In this document: positions 52,739 through 60,306 of the stretch, one piece after another
Position numbering within the stretch: the first letter of the stretch is position 1
How the letters are laid out: every line of letters begins with the position of its first letter
Program-made: the position numbers and the translations under genes
Assembly (NCBI GenBank): GCA_937996795.1
Contig: CALKUH010000012.1
Span: 62,001-126,000 of the forward strand
Direction of reading: 5' to 3'
Length of the DNA stretch: 64,000 bases
Origin: an uncultured Verrucomicrobiota bacterium
GTDB taxonomy: Bacteria > Verrucomicrobiota > Kiritimatiellia > CAIVKH01
Notes under the pieces: model-generated
The model's database searches: none
What the model was told of the DNA's origin: nothing
Seen by the model: the letters and a program-made list of their open reading frames with translations, nothing else

Positions 52739-54640
52739 ATGTCCCCGGCCCGTTCAATCCTGCGCAAGCGATGGCTCCTGCCGCTGCTGGTCCTGGCCCT
52801 CGTGCCGCTCGCGGAACTTTCGCTGCGCGCCCTCGGGGTTGGCCAGCCACGCACACCGTTCCTTAAGGAGGACGGATTCGTCCGCGACAATCCGTACTTC
52901 GGGCTGCTCGCGTTCCCACGCCAGCTCGCGCGGCACGCGCCGCACTTCCGCATCGCGCCGGACGCCGACACGTTCCGCGTCGTCGTGCTGGGCGAGTCCG
53001 CCGCGATGGGCGACCCGGCGCCCGCGTTCGGCCTCGCGCGCCAGCTCGAGGTCCAACTCGCCGCGCGCCTCACCAACGAACCCGTCGAGGTCATCAACGC
53101 CGCGATGACGGCGATCAACTCGCACCTTGTCCGCCGCATCGCCGACGACCTGCCGCTGCTGCGGCCCGATGTGGTCGTGCTCTACATGGGCAACAACGAG
53201 GTGCTCGGCCCGTTCGGTCCGGGCAGCCTGTTCGGCCGGCCCGCGCCGGCGTGGTGGGTCCGCCTCCAGCTCCGCGCGCGCGGCACACGGATCGGCCAGA
53301 CGCTCATTCGCGCCGCCGATCGCATGAGCGGACGCGAATCGTCCGCGCGCCGCTGGCACGGGCTCGGCCTGTTCGACGAGCGCCGATTCGGGGAGAACGA
53401 CCCCACGCTGCGCGGCGTGTACCGGAACTTCGACCAAAACCTGCGCGCGATCCTTCGCGCGGCGGACGCGGCGGGGGCCCGCGTCGTGCTCAGCACCGTC
53501 GCGGTGAACGAGACGATGGCGCCGTTCGCCGGCGACAGCGCCAACGCACAGTGGCGGCAGGCGCGCGCACTCGCGCAACAGGGCAGCAACGACGCGCGCG
53601 CGGCCTATCGCCGGGCCGTGGACCTCGACACGCTGCGGTTCCGCGCCGACGCGCGCATCAACGACCTGATCCGCGCCGCCGCCGCGGATACAGGCGCGCA
53701 GCTGGTTGAATCGGACCGCATCCTCGGCGCGGACGCGCGGGCCTTCGTCGACCACGTCCACCTTTCCTTCGCGGGCAATCACCGGCTCGCCGCGCAAATC
53801 GCCCACGCCATCGCCCCCGGCGCGTCGGTGGACGAAGCCGGCATGGCGCGCCAGCTCGGCTACACGCCGATGGACGAGGCGCGGATGCTCCAGCAAATCG
53901 CCGCGCGGATGGCGAGCCGCCCCTACACGGAGCAAGCCGACCACGCGGAACGCCTGCGCGGCATCGACGAGCGGCTGCGCGTGCTCGCCGGACAACCGGA
54001 CCTGCGAAGCGAACACCGGGACCGCATCGCCACCGCGCATGCCGCGCGGCCCGCCGATGTGGAACTCGCGTTGCGCCGGGGCCAGTGGCTGGAGGAACAG
54101 CAGCGCACGGCGGACGCCGCGACGGTCTATCGCGGCGTGCTCGCGTCCGTGCCCCACCACACGCTCGCGCACCTGTCGCTCGGCCGCGCGCTCGCCACGC
54201 TCGGCGACGCGGAGAACGCCGCGCGCCACATGGAACTCGGCTCCCCGCTCGCCGCCTCGCCGCGCGCCGAAGCCTGCGCCGCCGTCGGCGCCACACTCGC
54301 GGACCTCGGGCGCGCCGCCGACGCCGAGACCTGGCTGCGCCGCGCGCTCGACGCGGACCCTGACCATCTCTACACGCTCTACAACCTCGGCCTGCTGTAC
54401 GGCCGCACGGACCGCATCGCGGATTCGATCCGCACCTATGAACGCCTGCTCGCGATCGACCCCTCCTTCTCCGAGGCGCGCAACAACCTCGCCGCCCTGC
54501 TTCACCGGCAGGGCCGCAGCGCGGAGGCCCTCGACCACCTCCGCCGCATCGTGCGCGAGGACCCCGGCTACACCGCCGCGCGCCGCAATCTTGCCGCGAT
54601 CGAGGCCCGCCTCGGCGTCACCAATGCACCCGCGCCATAA
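52739..54640 (+). CDS. SGNH-hydrolase protein with TPR domain
   Basis: 633 residues. One N-terminal membrane anchor (about 10-30) precedes an SGNH/GDSL-type esterase fold (about 78-360) with VVVLGESAAMGDP (nucleophile Ser about 87), LYMGNNEVLGP (Asn/oxyanion) and DHVHLSFAGNH (catalytic Asp-His). The C-terminal half (about 430-630) consists of tetratricopeptide repeats (DHLYTLYNLGLLYGRTDRI, RNNLAALLHRQGRSAEALDHL). Related proteins in PVC genomes sit near surface polysaccharide or sulfatase genes and may de-acetylate sugars. Possible two-gene unit with the glutaminyl cyclase gene. Confidence 0.8.
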   Translation: MSPARSILRKRWLLPLLVLALVPLAELSLRALGVGQPRTPFLKEDGFVRDNPYFGLLAFPRQLARHAPHFRIAPDADTFRVVVLGESAAMGDPAPAFGLARQLEVQLAARLTNEPVEVINAAMTAINSHLVRRIADDLPLLRPDVVVLYMGNNEVLGPFGPGSLFGRPAPAWWVRLQLRARGTRIGQTLIRAADRMSGRESSARRWHGLGLFDERRFGENDPTLRGVYRNFDQNLRAILRAADAAGARVVLSTVAVNETMAPFAGDSANAQWRQARALAQQGSNDARAAYRRAVDLDTLRFRADARINDLIRAAAADTGAQLVESDRILGADARAFVDHVHLSFAGNHRLAAQIAHAIAPGASVDEAGMARQLGYTPMDEARMLQQIAARMASRPYTEQADHAERLRGIDERLRVLAGQPDLRSEHRDRIATAHAARPADVELALRRGQWLEEQQRTADAATVYRGVLASVPHHTLAHLSLGRALATLGDAENAARHMELGSPLAASPRAEACAAVGATLADLGRAADAETWLRRALDADPDHLYTLYNLGLLYGRTDRIADSIRTYERLLAIDPSFSEARNNLAALLHRQGRSAEALDHLRRIVREDPGYTAARRNLAAIEARLGVTNAPAP

Positions 54641-54698
54641 CCGCCAGCGCCCAAACATTTCGTGTCTTTCGCGTGGTTCGCGGTTAATCTCCCCGCCC

Positions 54699-55490
54699 AT
54701 GCGCGCGCGAACGTTCCATAGCTGGATGGGCCTGCTGCTCCTGCTGACGGCCTGCGGCGCGGGACGGCCCGGCGCGGACGCGCCGTACACGGTCGTGCGC
54801 ACGCTCCCGCACGACGCATCCGCCTTCACGCAGGGCCTGATCTTCCACCGCGGCCTCTTGTTCGAGAGCACCGGGCTCTACGGCCAGTCCACGCTCCGCG
54901 AGGTGGACCCCGAAACCGGCGCGGTCCTGCGCAAGCGCGCGCTCCCGCGCGACGTGTTTGGCGAAGGGCTGGCGCTGCACTCGAACCGCCTCTATCAACT
55001 CACCTGGCGCGAGGGCCTCGTGTTTGTGTACGACGCGGACACGCTGGAGACCGTCGGCTCGTTCCCGCTCGCGGGCGAGGGCTGGGGGCTCGCGGCGTGG
55101 GAAGGCAAGCTGATCGTGAGCGACGGCACCGCGCGCCTGCGCTTCTACGAACCCGCCTCGTTCACGCTCATCGCGGAGCGCACCGTGCGCGACGGTGACC
55201 GCCCGGTGCCGCGGCTCAATGAACTGGAGATCGTGGACGGCGAGTTGCTCGCGAACATCTGGGGCGAGGACCGCGTCGCGCGCATCGACCCCGTCACCGG
55301 CGCCGTCCGCGGCTGGCTCGATTTTTCCGCGCTGGTCCCGAAGGACCTGCGCCGATCCACCGAAGCCGTCCTCAACGGCATCGCCTACGACCCGGCCACC
55401 CGCCGCCTCTTCATCACCGGCAAAAACTGGCCGGTGTTGTATGAGGTGAAATGGGGACGAGGGACGGGGGCGATGGACGCGAGCGAGTGA
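54699..55490 (+). CDS. Glutaminyl-peptide cyclotransferase-like lipoprotein
   Basis: 263-residue lipoprotein (lipobox LLLLTAC) of the plant/bacterial type glutamine cyclotransferase family, a five-bladed beta propeller that converts N-terminal glutamine of proteins to pyroglutamate. Signatures are FTQGLIFHRGLLFESTGLYGQSTLREVD, LTWREGLVFVYD, LNELEIVDGELLANIWGEDRVARID and VLNGIAYDPATRRLFITGKNWPVLYEV (each quoted in part of the repeat pattern). It is probably periplasmic. Confidence 0.9.
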   Translation: MRARTFHSWMGLLLLLTACGAGRPGADAPYTVVRTLPHDASAFTQGLIFHRGLLFESTGLYGQSTLREVDPETGAVLRKRALPRDVFGEGLALHSNRLYQLTWREGLVFVYDADTLETVGSFPLAGEGWGLAAWEGKLIVSDGTARLRFYEPASFTLIAERTVRDGDRPVPRLNELEIVDGELLANIWGEDRVARIDPVTGAVRGWLDFSALVPKDLRRSTEAVLNGIAYDPATRRLFITGKNWPVLYEVKWGRGTGAMDASE

Positions 55491-55514
55491 CGGGACGAAT
55501 ACGCGCCGCCTCGC

Positions 55515-55976
55515 CTACCGACGGTTCACCATCCAGGCGGAAAACTCCTCCAGCCACTGCTTGAAGTGCGGCAGGTGTTCGGCGGGGAATCCATATTTCT
55601 GGTCGGCGTGTTCCAGCGTCTTGAAAAAACAGTCGAGCCACGCGCGCCGCGCGGCCTCGTCAATGGCGAAGCTCAGGTGGCGCGCGCGCATCATCGGGTT
55701 GCCGTAGCGCTCGTGGAACAGCGGCGGGCCGCCGGTGATGCCAACGAGGAACGCCGCGAGTTTTTCCGACGCCTTCGGCAGGTCCTCCGCGAACATCGGG
55801 CGGATCGGCGAGCGCCCGATCTCCTCATAAAAATCCCGGCACATCCGGAACAGCGCCTCCTCCCCCATCGCCGCATAAATCGCACGACTCGGCCCCGGCC
55901 CCTGCGGCGGTCCGCCGGGCGGGACATGGACGGGAGCGGTTCGCAACAGCCTCGAGGAGGAAGAAGATTCAGGCAT
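55515..55976 (-). CDS. Truncated haemoglobin
   Basis: 153 residues with the 2-on-2 globin fold. AIYAAMGEEALFRMCRDFYE (helix A/B), LAAFLVGITGGPPLFHERYG and MRARHLSFAIDEAARRAWL, where the His of RARH is the proximal haem ligand. The pattern GGPPLFHERYG is typical of group II (trHbO) globins. Oxygen or nitric-oxide handling in the cytosol is expected. The Ser/Pro-rich first 30 residues may be an extension or a mis-chosen start. Confidence 0.85.
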   Translation of the reverse strand: MPESSSSSRLLRTAPVHVPPGGPPQGPGPSRAIYAAMGEEALFRMCRDFYEEIGRSPIRPMFAEDLPKASEKLAAFLVGITGGPPLFHERYGNPMMRARHLSFAIDEAARRAWLDCFFKTLEHADQKYGFPAEHLPHFKQWLEEFSAWMVNRR

Positions 55977-56027
55977 AGTGCGTTTAACGATACCCGCAAT
56001 ATGTGCTGCGCCAAGCGCGCATTCACA

Positions 56028-56924
56028 TCAGGGCGGCGGAGCCGCGACCAGACGATAGGTCGCCGCGGCTTCAAGGCGGGGCAGATTGGTCGCCACCAAG
56101 CCGGCGCTCTCGACCGAGACCGGCCCGACAATCGGCTCAAACATGCCATCGCCCGGCCCGCCGACCGACCGCTCGACGCCGTACACCAATCCCGTTTGCG
56201 CGAACCACGAAAGGGTGACCGCCTCGTCATCCGGCCACGCGTCAATCCGCAGGAATGATTGCGCGTTGGTCGGATCCGTGACCGTGAGCAGCTCATCCAC
56301 ATTGTTGACCCCATCCCCATCGGCGTCACCAGCCGGTGTCTCCGCAACGGGGTCGTTGAAGTGACGCCACTCCACCGCATCCGTCATCCCATCACCGTCC
56401 GTATCCTGATTCGGGTCCAGCGTCACGTTGGTCCACAGGGAAGCGTCGATGTGGAAGTAGAACGAACCCGTCCACGGTTTCGGCGTCGTTTGCGCGATCC
56501 ACAGGCCGTTGGAGGGCGTGGGATTCGGGATGCGGAAGCGGTCCCCGGCGTACGGCCCATTCGGCATCAACACGCGGACGGTACAGTACAGCGCGTTGGA
56601 GCCGCCCTGCGGGTGATAGCCGATAATGCGGCCGGGGCGCGGGACCTTCGCGGTGTCGAGGATGTACCAGTTGCTGGCAATGCCTTGCGCGGAGCCGAAA
56701 TGCAGGGGTGGGGCCGCCGTGGTCGTCGCGGACACGATCAGTTGCGCGAACGCGTTCGTTGGCAAGGGTGCGCCGGTGCGCCACTGCGCCAGCACCTCTT
56801 TCGACTCCTCGGCCCAGAGGGTGAGTCCGCCCAGACTTCCCTGCGCACGCGCATCCCGCGCAAACCCGATCAAGGAAGACAGGAACGCGATCTGGACGCA
56901 CTGCCGGAGGACGCGTGACTTCAT
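56028..56924 (-). CDS. Secreted protein with calcium-binding repeats
   Basis: 298 residues with a signal peptide (about 1-27, ending DARA). Unrecognised beta-rich N-terminal part (SNWYILDTAKVPRPGRIIG, TGSFYFHIDASLWTNVTL), then DTDGDGMTDAVEW and DADGDGVNNVDEL calcium-binding repeats and the same type of C-terminal beta domain as the LamG and GH57 proteins. Its start overlaps the stop of the upstream gene (ATGA), so they are co-translated. Function unknown. Confidence 0.65.
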   Translation of the reverse strand: MKSRVLRQCVQIAFLSSLIGFARDARAQGSLGGLTLWAEESKEVLAQWRTGAPLPTNAFAQLIVSATTTAAPPLHFGSAQGIASNWYILDTAKVPRPGRIIGYHPQGGSNALYCTVRVLMPNGPYAGDRFRIPNPTPSNGLWIAQTTPKPWTGSFYFHIDASLWTNVTLDPNQDTDGDGMTDAVEWRHFNDPVAETPAGDADGDGVNNVDELLTVTDPTNAQSFLRIDAWPDDEAVTLSWFAQTGLVYGVERSVGGPGDGMFEPIVGPVSVESAGLVATNLPRLEAAATYRLVAAPPP

Positions 56925-57616
56925 GGCGCCAGCGCCCTCCAGACGAGCGAGGTTTGCCCGGTCAACCGAATCCAAAATCCTTCCATTGGCTGTAGAACAT
57001 AGTCAGTGGGCTGGCCCGGATCATCCGCATCCTGCCAGCCCCCGCCCAACCCGCCGTCCGCATCATAGAAAAACGTGCGGTAGTTCGTGCCCGCCGGATT
57101 CCAGACATACAGCATCGTGCCGGTGACATACGGGCGGATGTCGTTCGTCAGGTTCAGATTCGTGAGGGCGACGGACGAAAGATAGGGATAGCCCACCAGA
57201 TGAAAGGATCCCGGAAACTCGTGGGAGAGGCGGTTGGTGACGGCGAGGGCCGTGGCGAGTGAACCCGTGAAGACAACATTGAAATCGTTGCTGAATTTCT
57301 TGCGAATCCAGAAGCCCTGACCGCGCGCGACCGTAGTCGATCCACCGATCCAAGTCCCTGTTCTATTGACGGCAATGGGATGAAATTGCTGATTGGTAGT
57401 ATTCCAGGTAAACAAGTCGAATGACCCGGTGGCGACGTTCATTAAGTTGGAGAGGGCCAGCGGCGCGCCCGCAGGCGTCGCGAAGGGACTGGCCAGCAGC
57501 TGAAAATTCGTATGGGTGAGCGAGATGGCGTGTTGTTCCGAATGCGCCGCCGGCGAGAAGGCCGACAAGCAGAATACGGCCACCGCACAAGATCGCATGG
57601 CATTCATCAAACGCAT
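56921..57616 (-). CDS. Secreted beta-rich protein, unknown
   Basis: 231 residues with a signal peptide (about 1-26, ending AHSE). The body repeats Trp-containing strands (FDLFTWNTTNQQFHP, GQGFWIRKKFSNDF, GTMLYVWNPAGTNYRTFFYD, MEGFWIRLTGQTSLVW) of the kind found in secreted PVC proteins that lack an assigned function. It is the first gene of a two-gene operon with the calcium-repeat protein. Start 57616 is the first of three nearby ATGs; none has a clear ribosome-binding site. Confidence 0.6.
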   Translation of the reverse strand: MRLMNAMRSCAVAVFCLSAFSPAAHSEQHAISLTHTNFQLLASPFATPAGAPLALSNLMNVATGSFDLFTWNTTNQQFHPIAVNRTGTWIGGSTTVARGQGFWIRKKFSNDFNVVFTGSLATALAVTNRLSHEFPGSFHLVGYPYLSSVALTNLNLTNDIRPYVTGTMLYVWNPAGTNYRTFFYDADGGLGGGWQDADDPGQPTDYVLQPMEGFWIRLTGQTSLVWRALAP

Positions 57617-57697
57617 TATTGAAGAATGTCGCAGCTCGAAACCCCTGTCAATGCGCACCGGTTGGACAGATGGAGCCCGGCACACTACACTTTGCGG

Positions 57698-58597
57698 ATG
57701 AAAATTTTGGTTACCGGTGCAAGCGGGTTGGTGGGGTCGGCGGTGGTGCGGCAGCTGACGGCGGGCGGGCATTATGTCGTGCGGATGGTGCGGCGGAATC
57801 CGGACCGGTCGCGGGGCGACATCACGTGGGACCCGACGACGGGGCGCGTGGAGCGCGGCGGGCTGGAGAAACTCGACGCGGTGGTGCACCTCGCGGGCGA
57901 GCCGATCACGGGCTTGTGGACGGCCGAGAAGAAGCGGCGCATCCACCGCAGCCGCGTGCAGGCGACGGAATTCCTGATGGAGGCGCTGGCGGGCCTGACG
58001 CAGCGGCCCAAGGTGATCGTCTCCGCCTCCGCCGTCGGCTACTACGGCAACCGCGGTGAACAGTGGCTCCCGGAAACGGCGGGGCCGGGCCTCGGGTTTC
58101 TGTCCACGCTGTGCCAGGAATGGGAGAAGGCGACCGAACTCGCGTCGAGCAGCGGCATTCGCGTGGTGAACCTGCGCATCGGCATTGTGCTGAGTCCCGC
58201 CGGCGGCGCGCTCAAGGCGATGCTCACGCCCTTCCGCCTGGGCGTCGGCGGCACGCTCGGCAGTGGACGCCAATACATGAGCTGGATCGATCTGGCCGAC
58301 CTCGCCTCCCTCATCCAGTTCGCGCTGGAAAACGAAGCGATCGAGGGGCCGGTGAACGCCGTCGCGCCCGAACCGGTCACTAACCGCGAATTCACCCGAA
58401 CACTGGCCCGCGCGCTGAACCGTCCCGCGTTCCTGCCCGTGCCGTCGTTCCTGCTCCACCTGCTGCCCGGCGCCATGGCGCGGGAAACGTTGCTCAGCAG
58501 CCAGCGGGCGGAGGCGGCCGTGTTGCGCAAGGCGGGGTTTGCGTTTTCGTTTCCCACGCTGGACACGGCGCTGGAACACGCCTTGGGCGCGAGGTAA
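57698..58597 (+). CDS. TIGR01777-type NAD(P)-dependent epimerase
   Basis: 299 residues of the short-chain dehydrogenase-like epimerase family (E. coli YfcH type). KILVTGASGLVGSAVVRQL is the cofactor-binding motif, followed by DAVVHLAGEPI, VSASAVGYYGNRGEQ (catalytic Tyr) and GRQYMSWIDLADLASLIQF. The C-terminal DUF1731 region ends KAGFAFSFPTLDTALEHALG. The start at 57698 puts the Rossmann strand at the N-terminus as expected. The substrate of the family is unknown. Followed 8 bases later by a DUF423 gene. Confidence 0.9.
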   Translation: MKILVTGASGLVGSAVVRQLTAGGHYVVRMVRRNPDRSRGDITWDPTTGRVERGGLEKLDAVVHLAGEPITGLWTAEKKRRIHRSRVQATEFLMEALAGLTQRPKVIVSASAVGYYGNRGEQWLPETAGPGLGFLSTLCQEWEKATELASSSGIRVVNLRIGIVLSPAGGALKAMLTPFRLGVGGTLGSGRQYMSWIDLADLASLIQFALENEAIEGPVNAVAPEPVTNREFTRTLARALNRPAFLPVPSFLLHLLPGAMARETLLSSQRAEAAVLRKAGFAFSFPTLDTALEHALGAR

Positions 58598-58605
58598 ATC
58601 CACCC

Positions 58606-58998
58606 ATGAATGGCATCAAACTCCTCCTCGTCAGCGCCTGCGTGGCGGGCGGAACGGCGGTCATCCTCGGCGCGTTCGGCGCGCACGGGTTGAAGGGCCG
58701 GCTTTCGCCCGACGCCCTGCTCTCGTTTGAGACCGGCGTGCGCTACCAACTCATCCACGCCCTCGCCCTGTTCGCCGCCGCGTGGCTGGCGGACCGGTAC
58801 GGGTCGTCGCTGCCGCTGGTGGCGGGCGGCCTCTGGTGCGCGGGCATCGTGCTCTTCTCGGGCTCGATCTACCTGCTCGCGACGCGCTCGCTGCTCGGCA
58901 TCGAAGGCTGGCGCTGGCTCGGCCCGGTGACCCCGCTCGGCGGCCTCTGCCTCATCGCCGGCTGGTGCACCCTGCTCGCCGCGGTGCTTCGAAAATAA
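58606..58998 (+). CDS. DUF423 membrane protein
   Basis: 130 residues with four membrane helices, including GGTAVILGAFGAHGLKGRL at the N-terminal end (the family's GAFGAHGL motif), YQLIHALALFAAAWLAD and FSGSIYLLA. Small inner-membrane family (YgdD-like) of unknown function. Directly follows the epimerase. Confidence 0.9.
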   Translation: MNGIKLLLVSACVAGGTAVILGAFGAHGLKGRLSPDALLSFETGVRYQLIHALALFAAAWLADRYGSSLPLVAGGLWCAGIVLFSGSIYLLATRSLLGIEGWRWLGPVTPLGGLCLIAGWCTLLAAVLRK

Positions 58999-59026
58999 TC
59001 CCGCTCCGGCGCGCCCAAGTTACGCG

Positions 59027-59055
59027 TTGACTATTTTCTACGTAGAAACTATCTC
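59027..59055 (+). promoter_or_regulatory. Promoter with embedded perfect palindrome
   Basis: TTGACT, 17-base spacer, TATCTC, directly before the SGNH gene. The spacer contains the 14-bp perfect palindrome TTTCTACGTAGAAA (59035-59048), a likely repressor site. The predicted transcript would begin within a few bases of the ATG at 59065. Confidence 0.4.
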
Positions 59056-59064
59056 GTGGGGAGC

Positions 59065-60186
59065 ATGGAGAGTGCCCCCCAACCATCGCCCGCCCGGCGG
59101 CGCGCGTTTGCATTCATTCTGCTGGCGCTGATTGTCGCGCTGGCGGAGGGTCTCGCCGCCTTCGTCCTGCCCGATGAACTGGCCACGGGGCGCCGCATCC
59201 TGCTCGGCCGCGAAAACGAGCATCTGGTCCGGATGCAAAAGACGATCGGCCAGCCCTACCTGCTCTACAAACACGCGCCGAATTATGTGTCCGAGCGCTT
59301 CGGCCCGCAGCACAACGAGGACGGCTACCGCGGCCGGGCCGTTCCGATGGAGCGCACGCCCGGCGTCTACCGCATCCTCTGCCTCGGCGGATCCACCACC
59401 TACGGCGGCACGGTGGGGCGCGCGGAGCAGGCGTATCCGGCCGTCCTGGAGCAGATGCTCAACACGAACCTGCCGGACGGCGTCGAGCGCGTGGAGGTCA
59501 TCAATGGCGGCCTGACCTGGGGCACATCGGCCGAAATGCTGACGCACTTCCACTTCAAGTTCCGCTACTACCAGCCGGACCTTGTCATCATCAACGAAGG
59601 CGGCAATGACGCGCAGGCCTACACCGTGCCGTTCTATCACCCCGACTACAGCCACTGGCGCCAGACGATGGTGAACCTGCGCCCCCTGCCGCGCGGCTGG
59701 CGCTGGATGGCGGCCTCGCGGCTGTCCAGCGCGATCATCCTGAATGTGTTTTACGCGGACCAGTTGCGCGGCGGACAGTTTGTCATCCGCGAAGGCGCAA
59801 AGCCCTCCGCGGCGTGGTTCAAGCCCGAAGGCCGGATGGTCACCGAGCCGCGCGAAATCCCCCCCAGGCACCTCGCCTTCCTGCACAACATCGAGGCGCT
59901 GATCCACGCGGTCACCCGGAGCGGCGGCGACGTCCTCCTCGTTCCCTTCCGCGCGGCGCCCAAGGGCTACAAGGACCGCCCGTTCGAGCTATCCCAGATC
60001 CTGCGCCACGAGCGCATCTTCCAGCAGCTTGCGGCACAACACGGCCTGGGCTACGCCCCGTTCCCCGCCTCCGTGATTTCCCCCAGGAACTGGACCGACC
60101 ACTGCCACCTGAACCCCAACGGCGAGCGCGAAAAAGCCACGCACATCGCCGACCATGTCCGCCCCTTCATCCGCGCTCCGCGATAA
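59065..60186 (+). CDS. SGNH-hydrolase family membrane-anchored protein
   Basis: 373 residues with an N-terminal membrane anchor (about 12-32) and SGNH-fold motifs: YRILCLGGSTTYGG (Ser of GGST), VEVINGGLTWGTSAEML, LVIINEGGNDAQAY (GxND) and WTDHCHLNPNGEREKA (Asp-x-x-His). It is probably an esterase or deacetylase acting on envelope or extracellular glycans. A GTG 9 bases upstream is an alternative start. The last 68 bases before the C-terminal APR codons are duplicated exactly beyond the CRISPR array at 63925-63992, so this gene end is the left boundary of the CRISPR module. Confidence 0.8.
   Translation: MESAPQPSPARRRAFAFILLALIVALAEGLAAFVLPDELATGRRILLGRENEHLVRMQKTIGQPYLLYKHAPNYVSERFGPQHNEDGYRGRAVPMERTPGVYRILCLGGSTTYGGTVGRAEQAYPAVLEQMLNTNLPDGVERVEVINGGLTWGTSAEMLTHFHFKFRYYQPDLVIINEGGNDAQAYTVPFYHPDYSHWRQTMVNLRPLPRGWRWMAASRLSSAIILNVFYADQLRGGQFVIREGAKPSAAWFKPEGRMVTEPREIPPRHLAFLHNIEALIHAVTRSGGDVLLVPFRAAPKGYKDRPFELSQILRHERIFQQLAAQHGLGYAPFPASVISPRNWTDHCHLNPNGEREKATHIADHVRPFIRAPR
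60107..60174 (+). repeat. Left copy of 68-bp direct repeat bounding the CRISPR module
   Basis: Begins ACCTGAACCCCAACGGCGAG and ends CCCCTTCATCCGC, inside the 3' end of the SGNH gene. It is identical base for base to 63925-63992 on the same strand, 3,818 bp away. The flanking bases differ on both sides. It behaves like an attachment-site or target duplication; see findings for the assembly caveat. Confidence 0.9.
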
Positions 60187-60306
60187 GCATTTTCGGACGG
60201 AATATGTCTCATCGGATGCACTTGACGGTGGCTGCGCCGCCGAGCGGAGTGCCCGTGCTTGCCCATCCATCGACCCGTTGGCATCCTGTGAACAGGAACC
60301 AGGCAC

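Noticed and set aside
59056..59064. GTG at 59056 as start of the SGNH gene
   Set aside because: It lies against the -10 of the candidate promoter and has no ribosome-binding site; ATG 59065 is preferred.
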